A stretch of DNA of 64,000 nucleotides from Xylanimonas ulmi (lineage in GTDB: Bacteria > Actinomycetota > Actinomycetes > Actinomycetales > Cellulomonadaceae), in the NCBI RefSeq assembly GCF_004216535.1, contig NZ_SGWX01000001.1:3658001-3722000 (forward strand). The letters run 5' to 3'. Below, piece after piece: positions 1 to 9,472 of the stretch. The notes under the pieces are model-generated. The model worked only from the letters and a program-made list of their open reading frames with translations. It made no database searches and was not told the DNA's origin. The stretch's first letter is position 1. Every line of letters starts with the position of its first letter. Both the position numbers and the translations under genes were made by a program.

Positions 1-470
<470 letters not shown>

Positions 471-511
471 GGTGCTGCGTCTCCTTCACGTCGTTGTGTT
501 CGGTCAGGGTC

Positions 512-1252
512 TCATCCTGTGACCACGAGGCGGGCGAGGCATCCCGCGACGACGGCGCCGATGGTCGGTCCGACGACCGGGACCCACGAGTAGGACCAGT
601 CGGAAGAGCCCTTGCCCGGGATCGGCAGCACGGCGTGCGCGATGCGGGGTCCCAGGTCACGGGCGGGGTTGATGGCGTATCCGGTCGGCCCTCCGAGCGA
701 GGCGCCGATGCCGACGACGACGAGCGCGACGGCGAGCGGGCCGAGCTGCGCGGGCGTCTCGCCCGAGGCCAGAACCCAGTAGACCAGCACGAACGTCGCA
801 ATGGCCTCGGTGACCAGGTTCCAGGAGTAGGAGCGGATATTAGGCCCCGTCGAGAACACGGCGAGCTTGACGCCCGCGTCCGCGTCCTCGTCGAAGTGCC
901 TCTTGTAGGCGAGCCAGGCGAGCACCGCGCCGAGGAACGCGCCGACGAACTGGCCGGCGAAGTACACCATCGCGTTGCCGAACGTCGGGTCGATCGTCCC
1001 GGCGTCGCCCGCGAAGAACGGCTTGTCGGCCACCCACAGGCCGATGGTCACGGCGGGGTTGAGGTGGGCGCCCGACCTGAACGCCGCGTAGACGCCCATG
1101 AAGACACCCAGGCCCCACCCGAAGTTGATGAGCAGCCAGTCCCGCCCGGCCCCCTTCGTGCCGGGCAGGATGACATTGGCGACCACCCCGGCGCCGAGCA
1201 GGAGCAGGATCCCCGTACCGAGCACTTCTGACCAGAATGCGTCAAGGAGCAT
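512..1252 (-). CDS. glpF: Glycerol facilitator (aquaglyceroporin)
   Basis: Membrane channel of the MIP family (246 residues) letting glycerol diffuse into the cell. Both pore-forming NPA boxes are present: NPAVT at residues 65-69 and NPARD at 195-199. The Asp directly after NPAR is characteristic of glycerol facilitators as opposed to water-only aquaporins. Six hydrophobic segments plus two half-helices are readable. It lies 32 bases downstream of glpD and upstream of glpK on the same strand, so uptake, phosphorylation and oxidation of glycerol are encoded together. The start ATG at 1252 has only a weak purine stretch (AAGGGA) in front of it; no better start is visible. Confidence 0.95.
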   Translation of the reverse strand: MLLDAFWSEVLGTGILLLLGAGVVANVILPGTKGAGRDWLLINFGWGLGVFMGVYAAFRSGAHLNPAVTIGLWVADKPFFAGDAGTIDPTFGNAMVYFAGQFVGAFLGAVLAWLAYKRHFDEDADAGVKLAVFSTGPNIRSYSWNLVTEAIATFVLVYWVLASGETPAQLGPLAVALVVVGIGASLGGPTGYAINPARDLGPRIAHAVLPIPGKGSSDWSYSWVPVVGPTIGAVVAGCLARLVVTG

Positions 1253-1284
1253 CGTCGTTCCCTTCTGTCAGCCTTCCAGCTCTC

Positions 1285-3030
1285 TCAGCGTTCCAGCGGC
1301 GCCATGGCGGCGATGTCCCCGGCGCTCAGGCGGGCCGCCTGGGCGCTGGCGTCGTCGTCCTGCGTGGCCGCCGTCCCATAGGCCTCGACGCGCGCGCGGT
1401 ACGCGGCGATCTCCGCCTGTGTGGTGGTGTCGTCCCACCCGAGCAGGGGTGCGACGATCTGCGCGATCTCCGGCAGCGCGGCCAGGCCCGCGTCGGGAAC
1501 CTCGTAGACGAGGCGCGTGCGATGCGCCAGCACGTCCTCCAGGTGCAGGGCGCCCTCATGCGACACCCCGTAGTGGATCTCGGCCCGCAGGTAGGCGGGC
1601 GCGTGCTCCAGCGGCCGGGCCAGCGACGGGTCGGCCTCGCACAGGTCGACCAGGTCCGCGACGTCGGCGCCGTAGCGGTGCAGCAGGTGGTCCACCATCG
1701 GCGGGCTCCACCCGAAGCGCTTGGCCACGTGGCGCGACTGGCGGGCCACGGCCTGCAGCCCGACGGCGCCCACGAGCGGGATCTTGTGGGTGATCGAGGG
1801 CAGTGCGGCCGCGCGCTGCCCGATGGCGTGGTCGACGGCGTCCTTGGCCATGACCCGGTAGGTGGTGAGCTTGCCGCCCGCGATGACCGACAGGCCCGGC
1901 GTCGGGCTCGCGACCGTGTGCTCGCGGCTGACCTTGGCGGAGGAGGTGCCCTCCTTGGTGCCCGGCTGCAGCAGTGGGCGCAGGCCCGCGTACGTGCCGA
2001 TCACGTCCTCGCGCCGGAGTGGGTGCGCGAGCACCGCGTTGGCGTGCGTGAGCACGTAGTCGATGTCCGCCGCGCTGGCCACAGGGTCCACGAGGTCCTC
2101 GTGCCAGGGGGTGTCGGTCGTGCCGATGATCCAGTAGCGCGACCACGGGATGATGAACAGCACCGACTTCTCGGTCTGCAGGATCAGCCCGACCTTGCCG
2201 CGGATGCGCTCGCGCGGCACCACCAGGTGGATGCCCTTCGAGGCGAGCACGCGCAGCCCGCCCTCGGAGCCGGCGAGTGACTCGGTCTGCTCGGTCCACA
2301 CGCCCGTGGCGTTGATGACGGCCCGCGCGCGCACCGTGATGCGTCTGCCGGTCTCCAGGTCGACGACGACGGCGCCGTTGACCGCCCCGGTCGACGACTG
2401 CGTCAGGCCGACCACCTGGGTGCGCGCGGCCGCGTGGGCGCCGTAGCCCGCCGCGGTGCGCACGAGCGTGTTGACCAGGCGTGCGTCGTCGACCGAGGCG
2501 TCCCAGTACTGGACGGCGCCGATGGCGGCGTCGTGGGCGAGGTCGGGGAACTTGCGGGCCATCTGACTGCGCGTGAGGTGCCTATGGATGGGCATGGCCC
2601 GCTTGCCGGGCGCGATGCTCGCGAGCGTGTCGTACAGCGCGATGCCTGCCCCCACGTAGGCGCGCTCCCAGACGCGGTGCTCAAGCGGGTAGAGGAAGGG
2701 AACGGGGCGCACCAGGTGCGGCGCCAGGTCCCGCAGCAGCAGGTCGCGTTCGGTCAGGGCCTCGTGCACCAGGTGGAAGTCGAGCATCTGCAGGTAGCGC
2801 AGGCCCCCGTGCACCAGTTTGGAGCTGCGGCTCGACGTGCCCGAGGCCCAGTCCTGCGCCTCGACGATCGCCGTCGACAGGCCGCGCGTGACGGCGTCGA
2901 GCGCGATGCCCGCGCCCGTGACACCCCCGCCCACCACGAGGATGTCGAGCTCATCGCTCGCAGTGGTTGACGCTTCGAGCGCTGCGAGAGCCTGGGACCG
3001 GGACTCGGCGGTGAGTCTGGTGGACGCCAT
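1285..3030 (-). CDS. glpD: Aerobic glycerol-3-phosphate dehydrogenase
   Basis: FAD-dependent membrane-associated enzyme oxidising glycerol-3-phosphate to dihydroxyacetone phosphate and passing electrons to quinone. 581 residues, the normal length. The FAD dinucleotide-binding loop GGGVTGAG is at residues 34-41, and SSRSSKLVHGGLRYL (66-80) is the family signature. The C-terminal DAO_C-type domain is present. First gene of the glpD-glpF-glpK operon. The ATG at 3030 is preceded by AAGGAG at a good distance. A 6-bp inverted repeat (3051-3071) lies just upstream and may be an operator. Confidence 0.96.
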   Translation of the reverse strand: MASTRLTAESRSQALAALEASTTASDELDILVVGGGVTGAGIALDAVTRGLSTAIVEAQDWASGTSSRSSKLVHGGLRYLQMLDFHLVHEALTERDLLLRDLAPHLVRPVPFLYPLEHRVWERAYVGAGIALYDTLASIAPGKRAMPIHRHLTRSQMARKFPDLAHDAAIGAVQYWDASVDDARLVNTLVRTAAGYGAHAAARTQVVGLTQSSTGAVNGAVVVDLETGRRITVRARAVINATGVWTEQTESLAGSEGGLRVLASKGIHLVVPRERIRGKVGLILQTEKSVLFIIPWSRYWIIGTTDTPWHEDLVDPVASAADIDYVLTHANAVLAHPLRREDVIGTYAGLRPLLQPGTKEGTSSAKVSREHTVASPTPGLSVIAGGKLTTYRVMAKDAVDHAIGQRAAALPSITHKIPLVGAVGLQAVARQSRHVAKRFGWSPPMVDHLLHRYGADVADLVDLCEADPSLARPLEHAPAYLRAEIHYGVSHEGALHLEDVLAHRTRLVYEVPDAGLAALPEIAQIVAPLLGWDDTTTQAEIAAYRARVEAYGTAATQDDDASAQAARLSAGDIAAMAPLER

Positions 3031-3050
3031 CGAAGCTCCTTTTCGTTGCT

Positions 3051-3071
3051 TGTGACCTGGCTAACGTCACA
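3051..3071. promoter_or_regulatory. Candidate operator in the glpD-argA divergent region
   Basis: Inverted repeat TGTGAC-N9-GTCACA between the divergent glpD and acetyltransferase genes, 21 bases from the glpD start. Half-sites resemble CRP/GlxR or GlpR-type sites, but the 9-base spacer is not standard for either. No regulator gene for glycerol use is visible nearby, so the binding protein is unknown. Confidence 0.3.
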
Positions 3072-3115
3072 CCTGTCGTGTCGGAGGCGCAACTGGTCGG
3101 GGGAAAATGCCCACG

Positions 3116-3121
3116 TAAGGT
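3116..3121 (+). promoter_or_regulatory. Leaderless -10 box of the acetyltransferase gene
   Basis: TAAGGT, six bases before the GTG at 3128. There is no ribosome binding site between, so the transcript probably starts at the GTG itself. Confidence 0.55.
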
Positions 3122-3127
3122 GGCGCT

Positions 3128-3640
3128 GTGCCACTGGACATCCGGCCTGCCCTGCCCCGAGACATCCGGCGCATCCGCTCCCTGGTGGACCCTTACGCGC
3201 AGCAGCGCATCCTGCTGCCCAAGGAGCTGGTCGGCTATTTCGAGGCGGTGCAGGAGTTCGTGGTCGCGGAGGCCGACCCTGACGCCGAGCGCGGGATCGT
3301 GGGCTGCGGCGCGCTGCACGTCATGTGGGACGACCTCGCCGAGATCCGGACCTTGGCGGTCGCGCCCGAGCTGCGCGGCACCGGGGTGGGCCACGCCCTG
3401 GTCGAGGCGCTCGTCGAGCGGGCGCGCGTGTTCGGGCTGCGGCGCGTGTTCTGCCTGACCTTCGAGGTCGACTTCTTCCGGAGGCACGGTTTCGAGGCCA
3501 TCGAGGGCACGCCCGTGACGCCCGACGTCTACGCCGAGCTGCTGCGCTCGCACGACGACGGCGTCGCCGAGTTCCTCGACCTCGCGCGCGTCAAGCCCAA
3601 CACCCTGGGCAACACGCGCATGCTCCTGACCTTGGACTGA
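3128..3640 (+). CDS. argA: GNAT amino-acid N-acetyltransferase, short ArgA type
   Basis: Probable N-acetylglutamate synthase of the short actinobacterial type (170 residues, single GNAT domain, like mycobacterial Rv2747), catalysing the first step of arginine synthesis in the cytoplasm. The acetyl-CoA loop is ELRGTGVGHAL (about residues 80-90), followed by VFCLTFEVDFFRRHGFE, which is well conserved in this group; the C-terminal NTLGNTRMLL also fits. Start GTG at 3128 is chosen because a TAnnnT box lies six bases upstream. No other arginine genes are nearby, and a generic GNAT enzyme remains possible. Confidence 0.75.
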   Translation: MPLDIRPALPRDIRRIRSLVDPYAQQRILLPKELVGYFEAVQEFVVAEADPDAERGIVGCGALHVMWDDLAEIRTLAVAPELRGTGVGHALVEALVERARVFGLRRVFCLTFEVDFFRRHGFEAIEGTPVTPDVYAELLRSHDDGVAEFLDLARVKPNTLGNTRMLLTLD

Positions 3641-3660
3641 CGCCGGACCGTGGACCGGCG
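3641..3660. terminator. Weak hairpin after the acetyltransferase gene
   Basis: Six-bp arms CGCCGG/CCGGCG around an 8-base loop, beginning at the first base after the stop codon; no T run. Lies in the short convergent gap before mutY and could end transcription from either side. Confidence 0.3.
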
Positions 3661-3698
3661 CCGGACGCTGGGCTGACCGCCGACCCTGGCGGCGCGCG

Positions 3699-4628
3699 TC
3701 ACCGGGCGTCGGCGCCCTCCCGCGGCAGGTGGTAGGCGCCGCGGGTCTGCTCGACCAGGCCGTCCTCGATGAGCCCCGCCAGACACCGCGTGACCTGCGC
3801 GTCCGCGGGCGTGGCGGCCATATGCGCGTCGAGCGCGGTGCGGTCGACCGCGTCGTCGGCCGCGCGCAGCACGGCCATGATCCGCCCGCGGCACTGCCGG
3901 TCGGTGCCGTGCCACGCCTGCGTCCGACGGCGGTGGGCGTGCGTGTCGCCGGGGTACCCCGCCGCGCGCCACGCGCACAGGTCGGCCACGGGGCAGGCGG
4001 CGCAGCGCGGCGATCGCGCCGCGCACACCAGGGCGCCCAACTCCATCGAGGCGGCGGCCCAGGCGCTCGCGGCCGCGTCGCCGGCAGGCACGACGGCGGC
4101 CGCGACGGCCCGCTCGGCGGCCGTCGGGGTGGGCGCGGGCAGCGCGAGCCCCGTGACGGCGCGCGCGAGCACGCGGCGCACGTTGGTGTCGACGACGACG
4201 GCGCGGCGCCCGAACGCGAAGGCCCGCACCGCGGCCGCGGTGTACTCGCCCACGCCGGGCAGCGCGCGCAGCGCCGCCTCGTCGTCGGGCACCTGGCCAC
4301 CGTGCCGTTCGACGACCGCCTGCGCGCACTCGCGCAGGCGCAAAGCGCGGCGGGGGTAGCCGAGGCGGTCCCAGGCGCGCAGCACGTCAGCGGTCGAGGC
4401 GTCCGCGAGCGCGGCGGGTGTCGGCCAACGCTCCAGCCACGCACGCCAGGCGGGCTCGACCCGCACGACCGGGGTCTGCTGGAGCATGACCTCGCTGACC
4501 AGCACGCCCCACGGCGTGCGCTCGGGCGCGCGCCACGGCAGGTCGCGGCGCGCGGCCTGGAACCAGGCGACGACGCGCTCGACCAGTGCGGCGCGCACCT
4601 CGGCGGCGACGGTGGTCGGGGTGGGCAC
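3699..4628 (-). CDS. mutY: A/G-specific adenine DNA glycosylase
   Basis: Base-excision repair enzyme removing adenine mispaired with 8-oxoguanine. Starting from the GTG at 4634, Glu48 (SEVMLQQT) and Asp149 (VVVDTN) are 101 residues apart, as are Glu37 and Asp138 of E. coli MutY. The helix-hairpin-helix LPGVGEYTA and the [4Fe-4S] cysteines (C-x6-C-x2-C-x5-C in CAARSPRCAACPVADLC) are intact. Like other actinobacterial forms it lacks the long NUDIX-like C-terminus and ends in a winged-helix-like segment. The start is placed at GTG 4628, two codons downstream of GTG 4634, because TACCGT at 4640-4635 lies exactly six bases before it (leaderless start). Confidence 0.93.
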   Translation of the reverse strand: MPTPTTVAAEVRAALVERVVAWFQAARRDLPWRAPERTPWGVLVSEVMLQQTPVVRVEPAWRAWLERWPTPAALADASTADVLRAWDRLGYPRRALRLRECAQAVVERHGGQVPDDEAALRALPGVGEYTAAAVRAFAFGRRAVVVDTNVRRVLARAVTGLALPAPTPTAAERAVAAAVVPAGDAAASAWAAASMELGALVCAARSPRCAACPVADLCAWRAAGYPGDTHAHRRRTQAWHGTDRQCRGRIMAVLRAADDAVDRTALDAHMAATPADAQVTRCLAGLIEDGLVEQTRGAYHLPREGADAR

Positions 4629-4634
4629 GCGCAC

Positions 4635-4640
4635 ACGGTA
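4635..4640 (-). promoter_or_regulatory. Leaderless -10 box of mutY
   Basis: On the minus strand TACCGT followed by GTGCGC and then GTG at 4628. Supports 4628 as the true mutY start. Confidence 0.5.
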
Positions 4641-4766
4641 GTCGGCGGGTCGCGGGCCGGGCGCGGCGGCACGGGGGCGACGCCGCGTGTCATCGCGGCG
4701 CGGCTCCGCCGACCTGCCGGGACGTCGTCGTACGTTGAGTCAGTCCCCCGACGAACCGGAGGTCTC

Positions 4767-6005
4767 ATGGCTCCCACCGACCGCGACCGCGCCTCGCGCG
4801 GCGATGGGGCGCGCCGCGGGCCGTCGGGGTCGGGCCGGGCCGCGGCGGGCGCGCAGCCGGGCAAGAGTTCGCGCACGGGCGCGGCGGCCGGCTCGCGCAC
4901 GGGCGCGGCGGGCAAGCCGCGCACCGGGGCGGCAGCGAATCCGCGCACAGGCGGGGCAGGCAAGCCTCGCACGGGGGCGGCAGCGAATCCGCGCACGGGC
5001 GCGGCGGGCAAGGAGCGCAGCGGCGCGGCGGGCAAGGCGCGCACCGGCGCAGCGGGTGGTGGTGCGACAGGCGGTTCGCGGCAGGCGGGCTCCGATCGCC
5101 GGGTCGTGGCGACCCACGGCTTCCAGGCCCCGGGAGCCGCAGGCGGCGCCCGCGTGCGGCCGGCGCCGCGCAAGTCGGCCTCGTCACGCACGGCGGCGAG
5201 CGGACGACGTGTGCCCGTCGCGGCGCTAGTCGTGGTCGGCCTGCTGATCGCGGCCGGGGTGTGCCTGGGCTATGGGATCGGCCGCGGCGTGACGTGGGTG
5301 CGTGACGTGTGGCCCGACCCGGTCCCGCAGCTCGCCGCCGACAAGGTGAGCCCGCCTGAGCCCGTCGACGTCGCAGGCCCGAGCCAGGCGTGCCCCGCGT
5401 CGAGCCTGCGGCTGGTGGCGCAGCCCGCAGCCACGAGCCTCCAGGTCGGTCAGGGCACATCGTTCGAGGTCAGCATCACCAACGTCGGGCGCCACCCGTG
5501 CCTGGTCGACGGCGGCGACACGAACCGTCAGGTCGTGATCACGGACAGCGCGGGCGAGGTCGTGTGGAACAGCGCGCACTGCGCCGGCGGATCGCGCGAC
5601 CTGCTGCTCGGCCCGGGAGACGGTGACGGGGCGCGCACGCTGCGCTGGTCGGGGGCGCGCTCGGCGCCCGAGGCGTGCACCACCGGGCAGCCCGCCGTCG
5701 AGCCGGGCGACTACACCGTGCAGGTCGTGCTGGCCGGCGTCCCGGACGCGGCCAGCAAGCCGCTGACGCTCACGGTCGAGGCGCCCGAGCCGCCACCCGA
5801 GCCCACGCCCGACCCGCAGGCCACGTCAGACCCGGAGGCCACGTCAGACCCGGAGGCCACGTCAGACCCGGAGGCCACGGCAGACCCGGGGGCCGAGGGC
5901 GCCGGTGAGGCGGCCGACGCCGGCGGTGACAGCGCTGCCGACGCCGCCGGTGACACCGCCGGCCCGGCGCCGGACGCGGCCACCCAGGACCCGGCCGAAG
6001 GCTGA
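4767..6005 (+). CDS. Unknown single-pass membrane protein with repetitive basic N-terminus and acidic repeat tail
   Basis: Protein of 412 residues with no assigned function. Residues about 1-145 are a low-complexity cytoplasmic region rich in Arg, Thr, Gly and Ala, built from degenerate RTGAAxxP-type repeats. One membrane helix follows (VPVAALVVVGLLIAAGVCLGYGIG, shown here only in part as VAALVVVGLLIAAG). The extracytoplasmic part (about 190-335) looks like a compact beta-sandwich with several Cys (QACPASSL, HPCLVDGG, SAHCAGGS, EACTTG), similar in feel to actinobacterial DUF4232-type domains. The tail carries four 6-residue PEATSD-type repeats encoded by 18-bp units. The start ATG is preceded by CGGAGG. 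Lies convergent to disA. Confidence 0.7.
   Translation: MAPTDRDRASRGDGARRGPSGSGRAAAGAQPGKSSRTGAAAGSRTGAAGKPRTGAAANPRTGGAGKPRTGAAANPRTGAAGKERSGAAGKARTGAAGGGATGGSRQAGSDRRVVATHGFQAPGAAGGARVRPAPRKSASSRTAASGRRVPVAALVVVGLLIAAGVCLGYGIGRGVTWVRDVWPDPVPQLAADKVSPPEPVDVAGPSQACPASSLRLVAQPAATSLQVGQGTSFEVSITNVGRHPCLVDGGDTNRQVVITDSAGEVVWNSAHCAGGSRDLLLGPGDGDGARTLRWSGARSAPEACTTGQPAVEPGDYTVQVVLAGVPDAASKPLTLTVEAPEPPPEPTPDPQATSDPEATSDPEATSDPEATADPGAEGAGEAADAGGDSAADAAGDTAGPAPDAATQDPAEG
5811..5882. repeat. In-frame 18-bp minisatellite, four units
   Basis: Four nearly identical 18-bp units (gacccggaggccacgtca type) encoding DPEATS repeats in the tail of the unknown membrane protein. Copy number can change without breaking the frame. 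Confidence 0.9.
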
Positions 6006-6065
6006 CGCAGGACGCGGCCACGCCGGACCTGGCCGAACGCTGGCCGGGACGGGCTCAGGCGGCGG

Positions 6066-6125
6066 TCAGACGCCGCGTTCTCAGACGCAGCGTTCTCAGA
6101 CGCAGCGTTCTCAGACGTAGCGTTC
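6066..6125. repeat. 15-bp tandem repeat overlapping the disA stop codon
   Basis: Three full units of GCGTTCTCAGACGCA at 6075-6089, 6090-6104 and 6105-6119 (last with one change), with partial units at both sides. The disA stop (6111-6113) lies within the third unit, and every unit carries the same in-frame TGA on the minus strand, so expansion cannot extend DisA. Confidence 0.9.
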
Positions 6126-7193
6126 GAGGATGCTCGACTCCGCGAGCCGCGACAGGCCCTCACGCACGGCCCGCGCGCGCTGCTCGCCTACGCCGTCGAC
6201 GGCCATGAGGTCGTCCACCGAGGCGGCCAGCAGCTTCTGCAGCCCGCCGAAGTGCGCGACGAGCCGGTCGATGATGGCGGTGGGCAGGCGCGGCACCTTG
6301 GACAGCAGCCGGTAGCCGTGGGGTGCGACCGCGGCGTCGAGCGCCATGCCGCCGCCGGGCAGCTCCAGCACGCGGCCGATCTGGCTCAGGTCGAGCAGCT
6401 GGCTTGAGTCGAGTCCGGCCAGCGCGCGCTGGACGTCGCCGAACGACCGGTCGGTGCGCTCCAACTCGACGTAGTCACGCACCACGGACTCGCGGTCGGA
6501 GCCGATGCCGCCGATGAGCTCGTCGAGCTGCAACGCGAGCAGGCGCCCGTCGACGCCGAGCTCGATGACGTAGCCGGAGATCTCCTCCGAGATGCGCCGC
6601 ACCATCTCCAGACGCTGCACCACCGCGCACACGTCGCGCACCGTGACCAGGTCCTCGATCTCCAGCGCGGACAGCGTGCCGGAGACCTCGTCGAGGCGGG
6701 CGCGGTAGCGCTCCAGCGTCGCGAGCGCCTGGTTGGCGCGGCCCATGATCGTGTCGGAGCCTTCGAGCACGTGGCGCGCGTCGCCGACATAGAGCGCGAC
6801 GATCCGCATCGACTGGCTCACCGAGATGACGGGGAAGCCGCTCTGCTTGGCGACGCGCTCGGCGGTGCGGTGGCGGGTGCCGGACTCGCTGGTCTCGATG
6901 GTCGGGTCGGGCAGGAGCTGGACGGCCGCGCGCCGGATGCGTGTCGCGTCGCGGTCGAGCACCACGGCGCCGTCCATCTTCGACAGCTCCCGCAGGCGGG
7001 TTGCCGAGAACGCGACGTCGAGCACGAACCCGCCGGAGCACATCTCCTCGACCGTCTTGTCGAGTCCCAGGACGACGAGCGCGCCGGTGCGCCCACGCAG
7101 GATCCGCTCCAGGCCGTCGCGCAGCTCGGTGCCGGGAGCGACGGCGGCGAGGGTCTCCTTGAAGAGCTCGTCCTGGTCGGGGGTGGAAGCCAC
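6111..7193 (-). CDS. disA: DNA integrity scanning diadenylate cyclase
   Basis: Makes the second messenger c-di-AMP from two ATP and monitors DNA integrity. 360 residues, the usual length. The DAC domain shows DGA at residues 74-76 and GTRHR at 105-109, the two nucleotide-binding motifs; the long helical spine and C-terminal helix-hairpin-helix DNA-binding motif ([19 protein letters not shown]) follow. The start is a leaderless GTG at 7193 behind TAGGAT. It sits directly downstream of radA on the same strand, the usual actinobacterial pairing; in Bacillus RadA restrains DisA activity. C-di-AMP commonly controls potassium transport, and a Ktr system is present at 36006-38184. Confidence 0.96.
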   Translation of the reverse strand: MASTPDQDELFKETLAAVAPGTELRDGLERILRGRTGALVVLGLDKTVEEMCSGGFVLDVAFSATRLRELSKMDGAVVLDRDATRIRRAAVQLLPDPTIETSESGTRHRTAERVAKQSGFPVISVSQSMRIVALYVGDARHVLEGSDTIMGRANQALATLERYRARLDEVSGTLSALEIEDLVTVRDVCAVVQRLEMVRRISEEISGYVIELGVDGRLLALQLDELIGGIGSDRESVVRDYVELERTDRSFGDVQRALAGLDSSQLLDLSQIGRVLELPGGGMALDAAVAPHGYRLLSKVPRLPTAIIDRLVAHFGGLQKLLAASVDDLMAVDGVGEQRARAVREGLSRLAESSILERYV

Positions 7194-7200
7194 GAGGTCG

Positions 7201-7206
7201 ATCCTA
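7201..7206 (-). promoter_or_regulatory. Leaderless -10 box of disA
   Basis: Minus-strand TAGGAT seven bases before the GTG start at 7193. Indicates disA has its own promoter within the 46-base gap after radA. Confidence 0.5.
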
Positions 7207-7239
7207 GGGGGTCTGTGTGTTATGGCGACGGTGTGCGTC

Positions 7240-8676
7240 TCATCGGGTAGTACGACCGGGCGCCACAGCGGTGACCGCCTGGGCGACGTGGGCGGCCTCG
7301 AGCAGTTCGAGCCCCGCCGCCGACCGTGCGGTCACCCCGGCCTTCGTCCCCACCGGGACGACGGCGCGTACGAACCCGAGCCGGGCCGCCTCGCTGAGGC
7401 GTCGGTCGATGCCCGTCACGGGGCGCACGTCACCGGCGAGCCCGACCTCGCCGAACGCGACGGTGCCCGCGGGCAGCGCCTCGCCCGTGCGCGCCGAGAC
7501 GATCGCGAGCGCGGCCGCCAGGTCCGCGGCGGGCTCCCCGGCGCGCGCGCCGCCCACGGTCGACAGGTAGACGTCCTGGTCGGCGAGCCGCAGCGAGGCG
7601 TGCCGGTGCAACACCGCGAGGATCTGCGCGAGCCGCGAGGAGTCCATGCCGTTGGTGGTGCGACGCGGGTTGGCCAGCGGCGACGGCGCCACGAGCGACT
7701 GGATCTCGAGCGCGAGCGGGCGGCGACCCTCAAGCGTGATGGTCACGCACGAGCCGGGCACTCCGGCCCCCAGGTGCGACAGGAACAGCCCGCTCGGGTC
7801 GGTCAGCCCGGTGATGCCGGTCTCGGTGAGCTCGAAGCACCCGACCTCGTCCGTGGGGCCGAACCGGTTCTTGACCGCGCGCACCATGCGCAGGCGCGAG
7901 TGCCGGTCGCCCTCGAACTGGCACACGACGTCGACCAGGTGCTCGAGCGTGCGCGGCCCGGCGACGGCGCCGTCCTTGGTGACGTGCCCGACCAGCAGCA
8001 CGGGGACCTGTCGTTCTTTGGCGACGGCGATGAGCGCGGCCGCGACCTCGCGCACCTGGGACACGCCGCCCGCGACGCCGTCGACCTCGGCCGAGGCGAT
8101 CGTCTGGACCGAGTCCACGACCAGCAGCTCGGGTGAGGAGGCCTCGATGTGGCCCAGCACCGTCCCCAGGTCGGTCTCGGCGGCCAGCAGCAGCGACGAC
8201 GCCAGGGCCCCGACGCGCTCGGCGCGCAGCCGCACCTGCCCGGCCGACTCCTCGCCGGTCACGTACAGGACGGTGCGCGCACCGCGGCCGTCGAGCCCGC
8301 GCGCGAACTGTGAGGCGACCTCCAGCAGCAGCGTCGACTTGCCGACGCCGGGCTCCCCGGCCATGAGCACCACCGCGCCCGGCACCAGCCCGCCGCCCAG
8401 CACCCGGTCGAGCTCGCCGACCCCGGTCGGCGCCGCGCGCGCCGCCTCGACGTCGATCTCGCCGATCGGGCGCGCCGCGGAGCGCACTGGAGTCACCGCG
8501 ACGGTGCGCGGTCCCGCGGCGGCCGGGCCGTCCTCGGCCACGGTGCCCCACGCCTGGCACTGTCCGCACCGGCCGACCCACTTGGCGGTCGCCCAGCCGC
8601 ACTCGGCGCAGCGATAGGCGGGTCGGGCGGCCTTGGCGGCCCCGGACCGGGGCCGCGCCGTCGTCGGAGAGGTCAC
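7240..8676 (-). CDS. radA: DNA repair protein RadA (Sms)
   Basis: RecA-like ATPase that processes recombination intermediates by driving branch migration. 478 residues, normal for RadA. From the GTG at 8676 the C4 zinc finger is C23-x2-C26 and C37-x2-C40, Walker [10 protein letters not shown] is at 107-115, the RadA-specific KNRFG motif is present, and the C-terminal Lon-protease-like domain is complete. The reading frame is open 164 codons further upstream, but GTG 8676 is preferred because TAGCGT lies seven bases before it and the zinc finger then starts at the expected place. Followed by disA. Confidence 0.95.
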   Translation of the reverse strand: MTSPTTARPRSGAAKAARPAYRCAECGWATAKWVGRCGQCQAWGTVAEDGPAAAGPRTVAVTPVRSAARPIGEIDVEAARAAPTGVGELDRVLGGGLVPGAVVLMAGEPGVGKSTLLLEVASQFARGLDGRGARTVLYVTGEESAGQVRLRAERVGALASSLLLAAETDLGTVLGHIEASSPELLVVDSVQTIASAEVDGVAGGVSQVREVAAALIAVAKERQVPVLLVGHVTKDGAVAGPRTLEHLVDVVCQFEGDRHSRLRMVRAVKNRFGPTDEVGCFELTETGITGLTDPSGLFLSHLGAGVPGSCVTITLEGRRPLALEIQSLVAPSPLANPRRTTNGMDSSRLAQILAVLHRHASLRLADQDVYLSTVGGARAGEPAADLAAALAIVSARTGEALPAGTVAFGEVGLAGDVRPVTGIDRRLSEAARLGFVRAVVPVGTKAGVTARSAAGLELLEAAHVAQAVTAVAPGRTTR

Positions 8677-8683
8677 AGCGCGC

Positions 8684-8689
8684 ACGCTA
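8684..8689 (-). promoter_or_regulatory. Leaderless -10 box of radA
   Basis: Minus-strand TAGCGT, seven bases before GTG 8676; decides the radA start. Confidence 0.5.
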
Positions 8690-8797
8690 CGGGCCGCCAC
8701 CGACACGGCCGGAGCGGGTCCCTCGCCGCGGCCCCGCGCGTGCGTAGGCTTTCCGGCAGCCGACGCCCAGTGGTGGGCCGGTCGAACGGAGGCACGC

Positions 8798-9451
8798 ATG
8801 ACCGACGGTGGCGCCCAGCGCCCGCGCTCGTCCGCGCAGGCGCGCCCGCCGCGGCGACCCTCGCCCGCGGTGATCCGCCGACGCCGCATCGTCGTCGCCT
8901 CGCTGGCCGGTGCCCTGGTGCTCGTCGTCGCTCTCGTCACGGCGCTGTGGTGGCCCGGGTTCGCGGTCCCCGACCCGCTGCCGACGCCGACCGCCACCGT
9001 CACGGCGCCCGTGCCGACGCCGACCATCTCGCCCGCCGAGCGCACCGGAGAGCAGACCGCGCTGACCAAGGCGCTGCCCGACGCCGTGCTGGCGCACACG
9101 CAGCAGGGGATCGAGAACCTGCCGCAGTGGCAGGAGGAGGACTCCGCGACGGAGTCCTGGACCGTCACCTACGCCGACGGCACGGGAGCGGACGCCACGA
9201 CGATCACGCTTCAGGTGGGTCAGTGGGCCAAGGCCGAGGCCGCCACCTCGTTCTACGAGGCGCAGGTCAAGGCGGCGGGCAACCCCGTCAAGCAGGGCGA
9301 TGTCCTGGTCGACGACCAGGTGGTGGGCGCCTACGCGCTCGTCCACACCGACGGCGGCGCGGTGCTGTGGTGGCACAACGGCACCGTCGTGCTGAGCGCG
9401 CAGGGCCCGGCGGATGCCGTGGAGGACTTTTACTCCGCCTTCCCGCTGTGA
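8798..9451 (+). CDS. Unknown membrane-anchored secreted protein
   Basis: Protein of 217 residues of unknown function. A basic N-terminus (many Arg up to residue 33) is followed by one membrane helix (VVASLAGALVLVVALVTALWW) and a Pro/Thr-rich linker of about 25 residues (PTPTATVTAPVPTPT). The outer domain of about 135 residues has an alternating hydrophobic pattern and no obvious catalytic motif; it resembles small actinobacterial extracytoplasmic domains that bind other envelope proteins. The ATG at 8798 has a GGAGG sequence nine bases upstream. It is divergent from radA and precedes proC by 21 bases. Confidence 0.7.
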   Translation: MTDGGAQRPRSSAQARPPRRPSPAVIRRRRIVVASLAGALVLVVALVTALWWPGFAVPDPLPTPTATVTAPVPTPTISPAERTGEQTALTKALPDAVLAHTQQGIENLPQWQEEDSATESWTVTYADGTGADATTITLQVGQWAKAEAATSFYEAQVKAAGNPVKQGDVLVDDQVVGAYALVHTDGGAVLWWHNGTVVLSAQGPADAVEDFYSAFPL

Positions 9452-9459
9452 CTTCCCCG

Positions 9460-9465
9460 TAACCT
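9460..9465 (+). promoter_or_regulatory. Leaderless -10 box of proC
   Basis: TAACCT, seven bases before the GTG at 9473, with no ribosome binding site between. Confidence 0.5.
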
Positions 9466-9472
9466 GTGTCGC

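Noticed and set aside
6111-7193. Long plus-strand open frames opposite disA, radA, proC and most other genes
   Set aside because: High third-position G+C removes stop codons in shadow frames; these translations are Arg/Pro/Ala-rich without domains, while the opposite strand encodes recognised proteins.
8677-9168. Extended RadA start at 9168
   Set aside because: Would add 164 residues absent in RadA and overlap the divergent unknown gene; a leaderless box supports GTG 8676.
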